Shown: positions 36,169 to 46,082, counted from the stretch's first letter. The stretch: 64,000 nt of DNA from Parendozoicomonas callyspongiae (GCF_023502345.1 NZ_JAMFLX010000005.1:124001-188000), one strand, 5' to 3'. Notes: generated by a model not told the origin, from the letters alone. Numbers and translations: made by a program.

Positions 36169-37397
36169 TATTCTTCACCTTCCAGAACGCTGTGAACGGC
36201 CTCGGCCACCTCTTTACCTGTTTTCACGGCCCAGACAACCGTCTTGTCACCACGGGCAATATCTCCAGCCACAAAGACCTTGGGATCTTCTGTTCGGTAA
36301 CCTTCGAAACGCACTTCCCCGTTGGTGATATCCAGATCCAGTCCATCAACAACCGGATACTGACCAACCGCCAGCACAATCTTGTCGGCAGAGAGTTTCA
36401 GTTCACCTGGAATACGACGGTGGGTAAAGGTGACGGTGTTGTTATCGACTGAACTGGGCTCATAACCATCAACAATGGTGACACCCATTTTCCGGGCATT
36501 GGCCAGTTCGTTTTTGGACGCCCTGAATTCAAACAGCTCTTCGTAAACCACGTTGGTGACATGGGAAGTGCCGACTTTCTTCAGTGTGGTCACCACATCC
36601 ATGGCAACATCGCCACCGCCAATTACCACCACATTATCACCGAGAGAAACTTCACCCTTATTACTGCTGGCCTCGGTGAGAAACTCGGCTGCAGTCACGA
36701 CACAGGGGTTATCTTCAAACATCGGCAGGGTTTTACCAGCACTGGCACCCACTGCAAGAATCACGGCATCATGCTGCTTCTTAAGATCGTCCAGGGAGAG
36801 ATCTCTGCCAATATCCGTATTCAGGTGGATAATGGCACCCAGCTGTTCAATGCGTTTGATTTCCTTATCGAGCACTTCGGTAGGCAGGCGGAACTCCGGA
36901 ATACCATAACGCAGCCAGCCACCAGCCTGAGCCTGCTTTTCAAAGATATCAACGCTGTAGCCATAACAGAGGAAGTCAACAGCAGCCTGCAGGGCACTGG
37001 GACCACTGCCGACAATGGCTATGTTTTTACCATTGCTTTCACCGCGCTTAAGAATCTCCATTTCGGTAGCGTCTTCAAAATCGGTGATAAAACGCTGGAT
37101 ACGGTCAATATGAATCGGCTTATCAAGACCGGCGCGGATACAGCCCTGTTCGCAATACTTCTCAGTGGGGCAAACCCGGGCACAGACTGAACCAAGGGCA
37201 TTATTTTCACGAACAGTTTCTGCAGCACCTTTGAAATTCCTAAAACGAACACTGCGAATAAAACCGGCCGGGTCTGTTCCTGCCGGACAGCTCTGAGAAC
37301 AGGGGGCATCCAGGCACAACAGGCAACGGCTTGCTTCAGCAATAACCCCCTTGGGGCTAAGGGGCAAATCCATTTCTTTACAATATTCTGAAGTCAT
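36168..37397 (-). CDS. preT: NAD-dependent dihydropyrimidine dehydrogenase subunit PreT
   Basis: PreT takes electrons from NADH through FAD and [4Fe-4S] clusters and passes them to PreA. The 409 residues agree with E. coli PreT (412). An N-terminal Cys-rich segment ([16 protein letters not shown] and [15 protein letters not shown]) binds the clusters. The first dinucleotide fold is [15 protein letters not shown] near 125 and the second is [13 protein letters not shown] near 265. [10 protein letters not shown] and [14 protein letters not shown] close the FAD domain, as in glutamate synthase small-subunit relatives. It is the first gene of the two-gene preTA operon. The 590-base AT-rich region upstream should contain its promoter. 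Confidence 0.96.
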   Translation of the reverse strand: MTSEYCKEMDLPLSPKGVIAEASRCLLCLDAPCSQSCPAGTDPAGFIRSVRFRNFKGAAETVRENNALGSVCARVCPTEKYCEQGCIRAGLDKPIHIDRIQRFITDFEDATEMEILKRGESNGKNIAIVGSGPSALQAAVDFLCYGYSVDIFEKQAQAGGWLRYGIPEFRLPTEVLDKEIKRIEQLGAIIHLNTDIGRDLSLDDLKKQHDAVILAVGASAGKTLPMFEDNPCVVTAAEFLTEASSNKGEVSLGDNVVVIGGGDVAMDVVTTLKKVGTSHVTNVVYEELFEFRASKNELANARKMGVTIVDGYEPSSVDNNTVTFTHRRIPGELKLSADKIVLAVGQYPVVDGLDLDITNGEVRFEGYRTEDPKVFVAGDIARGDKTVVWAVKTGKEVAEAVHSVLEGEE

Positions 37398-37989
37398 TTA
37401 TATCTCCTGACATTCCTCACCGATTCCATTAAAAAAACAGGTACAGAAAAGCCTACAGATGATTTCCGCATATCTTCATATCTGTTTTGAATGTTTATTA
37501 TTGGTATCGGTCGTCTAACAGCAACTTTGGCAATTAATTCATCAAACTAAAACATGCGGCTTCCTGACTGCCTGAATATTATTAAACTCCATAAAGCGAT
37601 ATCTCTGGTTTAATATCAACCAAACTAGTAGTTATTTTTTTTATGAGAAACAGCATGCGCTTATCAGCTGCCGAATTTATTGATACATAGCAAGTGTACT
37701 TTGATATTTAGCATACAGATATTTTTTCCTGACCCGAATAATTAAAAACACAAGATAACAATTAAATATTGATTATCTTAAAATCAAAATCAAACAAAAC
37801 CAGACAAGCCACAACATCCTCCAGCCCTAATTACGAATAGTTCTCAATAAAAAAATATTAGGAAGTATTCACTAAAAACCATTCCATCGAATATGTTTTG
37901 TTAGTCATACTGACTCAACTATCAGTTAACCATGAATCAAAAATTCGTAATATGGACTGTTTTTGATAATCCAATGGACTGGTTCAATT
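37398..37989. other. AT-rich intergenic region, no gene seen
   Basis: This spacer lies between the divergent preTA operon and the kinase-like gene. It contains many A/T runs and no credible open frame. It probably holds both promoters. No palindromic operator stood out. Confidence 0.6.
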
Positions 37990-39204
37990 ATGCTTTCAAG
38001 ACTACAAAGCCACCTTTGCTGCTTCAGGGGGGAACCTGACGAGTCTACCGTAAACGCACGTTCTGAGAACACTCACTATGTCAGGGCTATGACTGCGACA
38101 CCAGCCATTCCAGAGGAAAATGGATTTATTACTATCGGTGATAGAAAAGTCAGCCGTTTACTTCTCCAGGAACATAATATCCACATATTATCAGGCCGAA
38201 CGGCTCTTACCACTGTTGGACAGGGTGCATTTGGCACCGTATTTGACTTTATTATCAGTGATAAACATAAGGACTTTTCCAACAGTGGTCATTGGGTTTT
38301 TAAGCCAGAACTTTCCAAGGATCAAGGATCCTACAACGAAGCTTATGCCCACGCTGATAAATACCCACTATCTTATGAAGGCTGGATTCATTCAACATTG
38401 AGAAGTGCTATCTGCTACCAGGTGGCAAAGAAAATTGGTATTCCAAATTTTGTAGAAACTCACATCGGTTTTAGCGGTAACACTCATGGTATGTTAATGC
38501 GTAAAGTCGAAGGAATGACTGCACACGAGTGGTTATTCCAGTCCGGATACTTTCGCTCCACAGCAATCGCCCAGAATATTTCTGAGGAGAAAGTAGAATG
38601 GATGTTGAAAATGAAACACCCCTATCAGGATAGAGAGTTCATTAACCTGATGAGACAAACATTTGATAATTTTCTTGCCGATCATTTTGAAATAAATAAA
38701 CAGTGGAAACTGATCCAAACTGTTTCATACCTTTGTGGACAGGGCGACAGAGCCAAGCTCACGAACCTCATGGTGTCTTTCGACAGTAGTGGTAAACCTA
38801 TTTTTCTGACGGCAATAGATAATGACCTGTCTTTTCCCGTCACGAACTCTCATATTAAAGATGAGGCCATACCCGATACAACGGCTGCTGCGCAAATTCC
38901 TCTATGTGACTTTACTGATGTGAAACGTGAGTTACTGCTATCTGTTTTTCCTAATACTTATGAACCCTATGTTCAAAGAGCTCAGAGCATTATGTATCAC
39001 TGGTATGAGCGAACAGGCAAAGGGGGTGAACTATCTTCCGAGAGAAAAGTCTGGAACGATGATGACATCGTCTGCTCCGTCGTAGAAAAAGGAGATTTCA
39101 ATTCTGGAGGCACCCACTCGGATTTATCTGAGGGGTACCTGGCCATATTAGGCAGAGCAGAAGCGTTTAGTTACGATAAAAAAAGCACCCTCTGTTTCAG
39201 GTAA
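37990..39204 (+). CDS. Kinase-like protein with IDND metal-binding motif (404 aa)
   Basis: The ATG at 37990 (MLSRLQSHLCC) is chosen; the frame extends to a TTG at 37963 without a better ribosome site. A protein-kinase-like N-lobe is visible. A Gly-rich loop GQGAFGTVFDF starts near residue 77, and Lys105 lies in HWVFKPE, followed by a helix with NEAYAHAD that could supply the pairing glutamate. In the C-lobe, FLTAIDNDLSFP puts Asp277 where a DFG-type metal ligand is expected. The IDND/IDNG-plus-SFP form recalls actin-fragmin kinase and PI3/4-kinase-like proteins more than bacterial Hanks kinases. No classic HRD motif is seen. The first 40 residues are Cys/Ser-rich without a signal peptide. A host-directed effector kinase is an inference. 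Its 3' end overlaps the convergent gene by 8 bases. Confidence 0.75.
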   Translation: MLSRLQSHLCCFRGEPDESTVNARSENTHYVRAMTATPAIPEENGFITIGDRKVSRLLLQEHNIHILSGRTALTTVGQGAFGTVFDFIISDKHKDFSNSGHWVFKPELSKDQGSYNEAYAHADKYPLSYEGWIHSTLRSAICYQVAKKIGIPNFVETHIGFSGNTHGMLMRKVEGMTAHEWLFQSGYFRSTAIAQNISEEKVEWMLKMKHPYQDREFINLMRQTFDNFLADHFEINKQWKLIQTVSYLCGQGDRAKLTNLMVSFDSSGKPIFLTAIDNDLSFPVTNSHIKDEAIPDTTAAAQIPLCDFTDVKRELLLSVFPNTYEPYVQRAQSIMYHWYERTGKGGELSSERKVWNDDDIVCSVVEKGDFNSGGTHSDLSEGYLAILGRAEAFSYDKKSTLCFR

Positions 39205-41173
39205 TAGTTGTTATCCGGCCGCTACTGAAGCAGACCTCAAATTTCTTACTGGGGATATCACTGGTAAAGTGAGACATAATACTGAAGAGTGACTGGAATC
39301 CCGCTCTGAATAACTCGACAGCATGATACCGCTCGGGGGCAATTTTACGATATCGATTGTTCTCCACTTTTGATAGACATGATGCCATCAGTTCATACTG
39401 CTTAATACGCTCGGCACTTATATCAGAAAAAGCCAGCTCATCAGCACTACGCAGGCGGTAGAAATCTATCGCCAGATCCAGACCGTTCCATTGTTTCATC
39501 GCTTCAATACTCAGCCCTGCCTCGTGGGCCAGATCAGACGCCCTCTTCTCGGCCTCTATCCAGCTGGGTTTTACAGCATCTGGAATGCTTAGACTGTTGT
39601 CCGGCCCTGCCAGTTGATCCCAGCGGATATCAGACTCCAGCTGAGACATAACCAGCATCTGTCCGCCATCCATTGCATACAGCATCTCCCGCACATCGGA
39701 CGGCCATGCATTGGGCAGAAAACTTAATCGAGTCAGTTCGGCAATATGCAGGCTGGTATATTCCCGATAGTTTTTCGCCTTAAGAATCCCTTCATTCCAC
39801 AACCGTTCAGGGTTGTGCTTCTTAAGGTAATTATGTTCTTCCCGGTAATGCTCAAACAGCTCATCAAACCTGTTTACCTGATCAATGGTGACCGTTGTTA
39901 CTTCAGCTTTGTTGTCTTCCTTAAGCTGCAGGATTTTATAGGCAGGAACATATGCGGCCAGACTTGGCACCTGGATATTTACCAGAAAGCCGTTATCAGC
40001 AAAGGTTTTTAAACCGGTATCATTAAAGTGCATATGCCCGGCAAAATGGATACGAATCCCTGCGCTGGCCAATACTTCTGCCACATCATCATTGGGAATT
40101 CGCTTCTGGTCAAAATTCCCTTCACCAAACAGTTTCTTGATTTCAGGCCCGGCCCCATCAAAGAAATCAACGGCAGGATAATGCCCAAAAGCAACCACTG
40201 TTTTTCCTGTTTCTTCAGCTCGTCTGGTTACGGAGTGAATCCAGTCGAGAAGATATTCCTTATGCGTTAACACCTTGTTGAATCCGGCATCACTGGAGCC
40301 ATGGAAATTCGAGGGATGCGCGGGGTTATCAGGTTTATCCAGCTCAGCTTTCGGGATATAGACATTGGAATCTATGGACAGCAGCCATATTCCCTCGACC
40401 GGTTCCACCAGGTAACTGCTGTCGGGCAGCTCTATACCATTGGTGTAATGAGGTTTGCGGTATCTTCCACCAGTTCCTTCCACACATATCTCATGAAAAC
40501 GGTTGTGGAACTGAGCCTGCTTGCTGGCCTGTTCAAAGGTGTAATCATTTTGGGTGTAGGTGCTGAATGGCGTCTCAAAATAGAGATAGCTTTCCTGTGG
40601 ATAGAAACCCTGATTTTTCAGGCTGGCCATAATCGGCTCATAGCCCTGATGAACCACATCTTCCGAGATAACAGGCTGATGGCGATGGGAGTTGCTATGT
40701 GGCAGGCTTCCCTGATGTCCCGGACTGAAGATTGGCTGTTCCCTGCCTTCCGTTCCCAGAAAATCATGCTTGCCGCCAGTTGAGTTAAATGGCTTCACCG
40801 GATCATGGTTACCGTTGCAGGCAAAGAACTGAATACCATGTTTTTGTGTGTACTCTTCCAATACTTTGGACAGACCTTGTAGATGCAGCGGTTGTCCGTC
40901 ATCACTGAAGTCACCACTCAGAACCACTACCCTTATGCCCCTTTCAACAACATCATCCAGGGCTGCCAGAAAGGCGAAGTAGTTTTCATTAAAAAGCCGG
41001 GTTGAGGTGAGCTGGGCATACATGGAACGTATAACTGCATTCCTGCCACTGACAGAGTTGGGCAGCCCCTGAAAGGCTCCATCAGAGAACTGCGCATACA
41101 CATCATGGAAGTGTGCATCAGAAATAAATGCGATTGCGGGGCTGGTACCAAGATCTCGGCGCTGGGTTGCCAT
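39197..41173 (-). CDS. Calcineurin-like metallophosphoesterase (658 aa)
   Basis: This is a binuclear-metal phosphoesterase of unknown substrate. The ATG at 41173 (MATQRRDLG) follows GGAGA and is preferred over the frame to 41194. The metal-binding motifs occur in order: FISDAHFHD (about residue 18), LSGDFSDD (about 88), CNGNHDP (about 120), FGHYPAVDF and AGHMHFNDTG (about 375). The catalytic domain covers the first 410 residues. The remaining 250, rich in helices, are unassigned. No signal peptide is present, so it is cytoplasmic or exported in another way. The length is well above that of most single-domain members. It converges with the kinase-like gene. Confidence 0.88.
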   Translation of the reverse strand: MATQRRDLGTSPAIAFISDAHFHDVYAQFSDGAFQGLPNSVSGRNAVIRSMYAQLTSTRLFNENYFAFLAALDDVVERGIRVVVLSGDFSDDGQPLHLQGLSKVLEEYTQKHGIQFFACNGNHDPVKPFNSTGGKHDFLGTEGREQPIFSPGHQGSLPHSNSHRHQPVISEDVVHQGYEPIMASLKNQGFYPQESYLYFETPFSTYTQNDYTFEQASKQAQFHNRFHEICVEGTGGRYRKPHYTNGIELPDSSYLVEPVEGIWLLSIDSNVYIPKAELDKPDNPAHPSNFHGSSDAGFNKVLTHKEYLLDWIHSVTRRAEETGKTVVAFGHYPAVDFFDGAGPEIKKLFGEGNFDQKRIPNDDVAEVLASAGIRIHFAGHMHFNDTGLKTFADNGFLVNIQVPSLAAYVPAYKILQLKEDNKAEVTTVTIDQVNRFDELFEHYREEHNYLKKHNPERLWNEGILKAKNYREYTSLHIAELTRLSFLPNAWPSDVREMLYAMDGGQMLVMSQLESDIRWDQLAGPDNSLSIPDAVKPSWIEAEKRASDLAHEAGLSIEAMKQWNGLDLAIDFYRLRSADELAFSDISAERIKQYELMASCLSKVENNRYRKIAPERYHAVELFRAGFQSLFSIMSHFTSDIPSKKFEVCFSSGRITTIT

Positions 41174-41252
41174 AATACATCTCCGCTGTTTCAAGCGTCT
41201 TTATGCAGAAAAAATGGATGGCAGTCAAAATTAATGTTTCATTATTGCCTGG

Positions 41253-41870
41253 CTAACCTGGATAACACTCATTCAGTTTAGGACGTTCGATCAACAGACA
41301 CTCTCTTTCCCGCAAAGTCCCCAGGGCAAAACGCTTGCGATTGGAGAGAGTATCCAGCCATTGCCGACGGATACGAAGATTGGGCTGCTGCTCTCTGGCA
41401 TCGAGCAGGTACTCCACCGCTCCCTTAACGATGCTTTTCTTTTTGCGGCGGCAGGGATCAAAAGCGTAGAACCACTCATCATCCATGGAGAGAGCCAGCA
41501 CGTAATGCCAGAGTTTTTTACCGGTATGGAGACGGACCAGGGCTGTACCTTTGCGGTTAAGGCACTCTTCCAGCTGACTTCTCCCCGTACAGTTAACCTT
41601 CTCCCTGTCCAAATAGGTTGTGCTTAGAGCAAAACTCCCTTCCCGGTATTTCTGCAGCCAGTTGCCCAGAAGTGCCACGGCCAGACCTGTTGTGCCATGC
41701 CCCAGCTCCCCCTGAGCAGTCACTGTATCAAGGCAGTAGAGGTAAATTTTCTGGATAACCAATGGCGGAATATCATCACGCTCAAACAGGTAGGCAAGCG
41801 CATTAATAAAAGAAATAGGCACGCAGTCGTAGGCAGAAACCTGGTAACTGAAGGGAGTGCGAGCAGCCAT
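41253..41870 (-). CDS. C39/papain-like peptidase domain protein (205 aa)
   Basis: A small cysteine-protease-like protein. The likely catalytic residues are Cys16 in VSAYDCVPISFINAL, His122 in KKLWHYVLALS and Asp138 in FYAFDPC. Order and the 16-residue His-to-Asp spacing match C39-type peptidases, which cut leader peptides in ABC exporters. Here there is no ABC exporter or membrane part. The protein is basic at the C-terminus and has no signal peptide. A stand-alone processing enzyme or an effector protease are both possible. It is transcribed with, or just upstream of, the metallophosphoesterase gene (79 bases apart, same strand). Confidence 0.75.
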   Translation of the reverse strand: MAARTPFSYQVSAYDCVPISFINALAYLFERDDIPPLVIQKIYLYCLDTVTAQGELGHGTTGLAVALLGNWLQKYREGSFALSTTYLDREKVNCTGRSQLEECLNRKGTALVRLHTGKKLWHYVLALSMDDEWFYAFDPCRRKKKSIVKGAVEYLLDAREQQPNLRIRRQWLDTLSNRKRFALGTLRERECLLIERPKLNECYPG

Positions 41871-42571
41871 TACTGAAAGTTCCTCACAAACTTCAGACGC
41901 TCGATTAACGATAAAAGATCAGTGCTGTTCATGGCTTACATTTCCTGTATGCCCTGAAATGTTATTCGTTTAATCCTAAGACAAGACTGATCACATGTGA
42001 AGAATATGAAACATTGGTGAAATATTTCCCGGAACCTGGAAGTTCCAGTCAAAGAGGCTGTTTCTGCACTGTTTAGGAACCAAATTTTCATTATATGTTG
42101 GTGTACCATTACCAGCGGCAGCACAACGAAAACGAATGCTGCCATTTTCATCAGCGCGAATCTGGAACCCTATATATACCCAAGTGATTTCAAAATGCTG
42201 GTTTCAGCACCTGAAAATTATCATTAATCCTACCGGTAAATGAAGCCCCAATTTCCGGCAAAGTGTCAGAGAAAAAGAGAGAAATTTTTTGCCGAAACTC
42301 CTTTGCTGAAACTCCTTTGCCGACAAGAAATATTCATTATTCCGGACATGTTCATTCATCACCTTCCACAACCGCTCATGGGACTATATGGGGGAAGAAA
42401 ATGGAGCTTTATTTTCCGTTCTTCGGCTGCATCAATCATGAACCTGGACAAGCGGGACGATAAAGTCGTCCGGCTTCGGAATCATAGACACGCTGTGTTC
42501 GATAGTTTGTCGTAACAAGGGAACCGCACACAAAGCTGTTTACATGCTTCGTGCAGTTGAAGAGATTTTTA
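41871..42571. other. Intergenic region without a supportable gene
   Basis: Open frames here are short, overlap on both strands and lack ribosome sites or known products. Two small features are visible. A tandem repeat of GAAACTCCTTTGC with small variations lies at 42293-42321. A TATACCCAAGTGATTTCAAA block at about 42173-42194 resembles repeats found near gene ends in other gammaproteobacteria. Confidence 0.5.
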
Positions 42572-42823
42572 TCAGGCGGGTATAACACCTTCAGCTTTGA
42601 GGAATGCTTCCAGCTCAGTAAAACCACCGATATAGTCCTGACCATGGAAAATCTGGGGAACGGTCTGGACTTCCTTGCCAATTGTTTTTTCCAGATCAGC
42701 TTTGCTGATACCCGCTTCATGGATATCAATATATTTAAATTCCAGGCTCTTCTGTTCGCAGATTTCCTTTGCGCGCTTGCAGAAGCCACAGCCTGAACGG
42801 CCAAATATTGTAACTCGTTTCAT
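42572..42823 (-). CDS. grxA: Glutaredoxin, GrxA type
   Basis: This glutathione-dependent disulfide reductase acts in the cytoplasm, for example on ribonucleotide reductase and mixed disulfides. The 83 residues align with E. coli GrxA: VTIFGRSGC at the N-terminus, EVQTVPQIF before the cis-Pro, and IGGFTELEAFLK for glutathione binding. The active site is Cys12-Gly-Phe-Cys15 in place of Cys-Pro-Tyr-Cys, a variation that should alter redox potential but keeps both cysteines. It stands alone and is divergent from the C45 hydrolase operon. It might reduce the Prx5-type peroxiredoxin at 14727 (inference). Confidence 0.92.
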   Translation of the reverse strand: MKRVTIFGRSGCGFCKRAKEICEQKSLEFKYIDIHEAGISKADLEKTIGKEVQTVPQIFHGQDYIGGFTELEAFLKAEGVIPA

Positions 42824-42956
42824 TACACCACCTAAAGTCCAATACCTATAAGTCTGCGCTTTTCAGCAGAAATTCTCTACTCTTCTTACAGAATCTTAAC
42901 GAAGGTCACAGGCAAAACCGTGTGGGTTTAGTCACCGGCATTTATACTTCCCGTTC

Positions 42957-43997
42957 ATGACCGATCGCTTTCCCCTTATCACACTGTCTGGCAGTGCCGC
43001 AGACCGTGGAGCCAAACATGGTGCCGAGCTGTCGGAGAGTATTGCCAGTACCATTGCCTTTTACTCTGGTGCACTGCGTATTCCCGAGGAAGAAGTCCTG
43101 ACCACTGGACGCTTTTTCCGTGACCAGATCCAGCTGTTTTATCCCCCTTATTGTGACGAGATTGAAGCCCTGGCCGATGCTGCTCATCAGCCACCTGAAT
43201 GGATCTACCTGCTCAATGCCCGCTCCGAACTGATCAGCCATCCACTAGAATGCAGTACCATCATTTTTCGCGACAGCTGTCTTCTGGGTCAGAACTGGGA
43301 CTATGCCCGTCCCCTGCATGACCTGGTGACTTTATTACAGGTAAACCTGGATAATGACCGCTCATTTCTGACCGTGACCGAACCGGGCATTATCGGAAAA
43401 ATCGGCATGAACAGTGAAGGTATTGGTGTCTGCCTGAATATGCTGAGACTGAGAAGACGCTGCGAAGGTGTGCCCATCCATATTCTGCTGCGCGCCATTC
43501 TGGAATCAACATCCATTGATCATGCCCGGGAGCTGGCTTCAAGTATTTCCGGCTCAAGGGTTGGCTGTGTAACCGTTGCCAACAACAAGAATGAATGTTT
43601 TGCCATTGAATATGCCGGAGAGAACCGCTGGTTCCTGACACCTCCGGGAAGAATCTGCCTGCATACCAACCACTATCTTGGCAAGCGCCTGACACCTGAA
43701 GGAGGCGTCAATACCAGTTCCTATGAACGCCTTCGCACCCTGGCAAGGTTAACAATGATTCTCCACCAGCAGGATACCAACACTATGCAGCGTCTGCTGT
43801 CAGACCGGTCCAACTCCACCTGGCCGGTGCATATGTCCTGGTGCCCTTCTCCTTATCCCGGATTCAGTGAAGCCGGCACCATTGCCACCATTATTATGGA
43901 GCTTGAAAACCGGGTCATGCATATCCGCAAAGGAAACAGTCCCGACACACCATTCCTCAGCTATTCTGTTGCTCAATCAAATGAAACCTTGGTCTAA
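42957..43997 (+). CDS. C45-family autoprocessing acyltransferase/amidohydrolase
   Basis: This is an Ntn-hydrolase related to penicillin acyl-CoA:6-APA acyltransferase. Such proteins cut themselves before a cysteine that then becomes the nucleophile. The probable nucleophile is Cys99 in SHPLECSTIIF. It is followed by the typical GQNWDYARPL strand and the later GKIGMNSEGIGVCLN. The 346 residues match the family length, and ICLHTNHYL near residue 235 is also characteristic. There is no signal peptide. It is the first gene of a likely operon with a GMC oxidoreductase and an aldehyde dehydrogenase, which suggests release of an amine or alcohol from an amide or ester for later oxidation. The real substrate is unknown. 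Confidence 0.88.
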   Translation: MTDRFPLITLSGSAADRGAKHGAELSESIASTIAFYSGALRIPEEEVLTTGRFFRDQIQLFYPPYCDEIEALADAAHQPPEWIYLLNARSELISHPLECSTIIFRDSCLLGQNWDYARPLHDLVTLLQVNLDNDRSFLTVTEPGIIGKIGMNSEGIGVCLNMLRLRRRCEGVPIHILLRAILESTSIDHARELASSISGSRVGCVTVANNKNECFAIEYAGENRWFLTPPGRICLHTNHYLGKRLTPEGGVNTSSYERLRTLARLTMILHQQDTNTMQRLLSDRSNSTWPVHMSWCPSPYPGFSEAGTIATIIMELENRVMHIRKGNSPDTPFLSYSVAQSNETLV

Positions 43998-44013
43998 AAA
44001 AGCTGGGGAACGT

Positions 44014-44154
44014 ATGGCAGCATCAAACTGGTACGATGATACCAACTCTGATAATGTGACTCTGTACTCAACCAAAAACAATAAACGCAGAATGATTTTT
44101 GCTATCTGTAAAGGCAGGAGTCTTAACAAAAATCTTGCGACCAATAACAAATGA
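44014..44154 (+). CDS. Possible small protein between C45 hydrolase and GMC oxidoreductase
   Basis: A 46-codon frame starts at ATG 44014 after GGGGAA at short spacing and ends 15 bases before the next gene. It is polar and basic with no recognised motif. It may be only a leader or a non-coding spacer with a chance open frame; the GMC gene has its own ribosome site (GAGGTGAG). Confidence 0.25.
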   Translation: MAASNWYDDTNSDNVTLYSTKNNKRRMIFAICKGRSLNKNLATNNK

Positions 44155-44169
44155 GGTGAGTGCACTGCC

Positions 44170-45618
44170 ATGCAACAGCAGCGCTTCTATGACTTTATTA
44201 TTATCGGTACCGGTGCCTCGGGCAGTGTTCTTGCGCACTACCTAACCACTGCCGGAGCCAGTGTCTGCATGCTTGAAGCAGGCCGACATTTTCGTCCCAA
44301 CCAGTTTCCTTCAGATGAACTCCATGCCAATGCCGGGCTGACATGGAATGGCGGTATGGACTCCAGCCATGATGCACGCACAGTCTGCATCAGGGGCAAA
44401 GTTGTCGGTGGTGGCACCATTATCAATAACTGCCTGCTGGATCGTTTTGATGATATTGCCCTGGACGATTTCAGAACCAAATCCGGAATGGATTTTTACT
44501 CCAGAAGTAGGATGGATCAGCACTATCAGGAAGTGGAAAGCCATCTGAATCTGGAATATATCCCCGAATCTGACTGGAACGGCAATGCCCATATTTATGC
44601 CGAGGGCTTTGACAAACTGGGTCTAAAGCGGGCACCACTGCGCAGGGGACAGAAAAACTGTGACAACGCTAACAACGACTGTGTTGTCTGCCTGGGAGGC
44701 TGTCCAAGACGATCCAAGCAGAGCATGACTGTTTCCTTTCTGCCTTCGGCCCTGGCCCAGGGAGCTCATCTGATAGACCAGTTTCATGTGCATCAGATTG
44801 TTCATGGTCACAAGCAGGTTGCTGTATATGGTACTCATAACAAAACCAGCAAAATTCTTTACGCCCGTAAGTGCATTCTGGCTGCCGGCAGTCTGGGAAC
44901 AACAGAACTTCTCCTGAGGTCAGGCTTTGCCAAGAATCTTCCTGCACTCGGGCAGGGCTTTCACTGCCACCCCCAGTTTATGACCATGGCTTTAATGAAT
45001 GACATCGTCGATGCCCATAAGGGAGCCTTTCAGGCTTTAAAATCCGATGAGCCCCGTTTCCGCCAGCAGGGTTTCAAACTGGAAAACGTCTTTGCCGGGC
45101 CTGCTGCAATCGCCATGTTGAAAACAGGGTTTGGAGAACAGCACCAGGACTTTATGGCCAACTACCGCCGTTTAGCCTGTATTGAAGTGGCAGTCAGAGA
45201 TGAAGTTCCCGGCAGACTGCACCTGAACAATAAGGGTCATCTGGTGATAGACAAACCACTGAGTGATATTGACCAGCAACGTGCAGAAGCGGGACTTCAA
45301 CAGATCAGGGATATTTTCCGGGAAACTGGTGCAAAGCGGATTATTGAATCCCCATTGCGAATCGCCCTGCATCTTATGGGCGGTTGCAGCATTGGGCAAG
45401 ACAGAGCCAGCTCGGTGGTCAACGAACAGTTCCAGGTTCACGACTTTCCCAACCTGACTATTGCCGATGGCTCTATTTACCCTCTGGCACCGGGGATCAA
45501 TCCTTCCCTGACCATCATGGCCCAGAGTCACCGAGCCAGTCAGGCGCTGCTGGCTGAGTTTGGCGTGAACAATACCATTCCCTTTCAGCAGCCGATGAAC
45601 AGGGAGGCCTCAGCATGA
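44170..45618 (+). CDS. GMC-family FAD-dependent alcohol oxidoreductase
   Basis: Enzymes of the glucose-methanol-choline family oxidise alcohols to aldehydes with FAD. The 482-residue protein starts with the FAD-binding fold FIIIGTGASGSVLAHYL, followed by MLEAGRH and GKVVGGGTIINN. The C-terminal domain has MGGCSIG, IADGSIYPLAPGINPSLT and a final MAQSHRAS helix, normal for the family. A cluster of cysteines (CDNANNDCVVCLGGC, about 163-177) is seen in GMC dehydrogenases that bind an extra cofactor or partner. The stop codon overlaps the start of the next gene (ATGA), which encodes a small partner-like protein. With the aldehyde dehydrogenase downstream this forms an alcohol-to-acid pathway, perhaps on long-chain substrates. 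Confidence 0.9.
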   Translation: MQQQRFYDFIIIGTGASGSVLAHYLTTAGASVCMLEAGRHFRPNQFPSDELHANAGLTWNGGMDSSHDARTVCIRGKVVGGGTIINNCLLDRFDDIALDDFRTKSGMDFYSRSRMDQHYQEVESHLNLEYIPESDWNGNAHIYAEGFDKLGLKRAPLRRGQKNCDNANNDCVVCLGGCPRRSKQSMTVSFLPSALAQGAHLIDQFHVHQIVHGHKQVAVYGTHNKTSKILYARKCILAAGSLGTTELLLRSGFAKNLPALGQGFHCHPQFMTMALMNDIVDAHKGAFQALKSDEPRFRQQGFKLENVFAGPAAIAMLKTGFGEQHQDFMANYRRLACIEVAVRDEVPGRLHLNNKGHLVIDKPLSDIDQQRAEAGLQQIRDIFRETGAKRIIESPLRIALHLMGGCSIGQDRASSVVNEQFQVHDFPNLTIADGSIYPLAPGINPSLTIMAQSHRASQALLAEFGVNNTIPFQQPMNREASA

Positions 45619-46082
45619 GTTATGCCGTATCAGAGGTCTTATCTCCCAGGCAAATAGCAACTGTTGAACGCATTGGCAATATTCTTCTGCCGCCTCATTC
45701 TGAGCTGCCTGCATTTTCTGAGACAGGATGCCTGTACCATGTTGATACCATTCTTAGGGCATCATCCAAAGATGATCTCCAGTCGCTGAAAACCGTTTTG
45801 ACTGTACTAAGCTTCCTGCCTGATACGGTTTTATGCTGGTTACTCGCAAGACTGGAAGTTGCAAACCTGTTCAGTCCGGGTTCCAGTCTTCCTGATTGGA
45901 TCAGGGCTGATCTTGTGACAGCGCAGTTCCGTCTTTTACTGCTGGGTCTGAAAGGTCTGGTTTTTACTCTTTACTATTCAGGACAGGGATCGCCCTATAA
46001 AAACAGCCGGGTGCATGAAGCTCTGGGCTACAGAGTGCATTGCCAGCCCGATATAAGTGCTTCTCCTGTTTCACCTCAGTGA
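45615..46082 (+). CDS. Small partner protein of the GMC oxidoreductase (155 aa)
   Basis: The family is tentative: gluconate 2-dehydrogenase subunit 3-like. It starts inside the stop codon of the GMC gene, a typical arrangement for enzyme and accessory subunit. LSPRQIATVERIGNILLP (residues 9-26) and TLYYSGQGSPYKNSRVHEALGY (about 122-143) resemble the ends of small subunits that accompany GMC dehydrogenases. A hydrophobic central region, VLTVLSFLPDTVLCWLLARL, could contact the membrane. It may stabilise the large subunit or link it to the respiratory chain (inference). Confidence 0.7.
   Translation: MSYAVSEVLSPRQIATVERIGNILLPPHSELPAFSETGCLYHVDTILRASSKDDLQSLKTVLTVLSFLPDTVLCWLLARLEVANLFSPGSSLPDWIRADLVTAQFRLLLLGLKGLVFTLYYSGQGSPYKNSRVHEALGYRVHCQPDISASPVSPQ

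Noticed and set aside
42240-42515. A possible 91-residue protein
   Set aside because: Several overlapping frames of similar length on both strands, no ribosome site, and a tandem repeat inside; no frame stands out.
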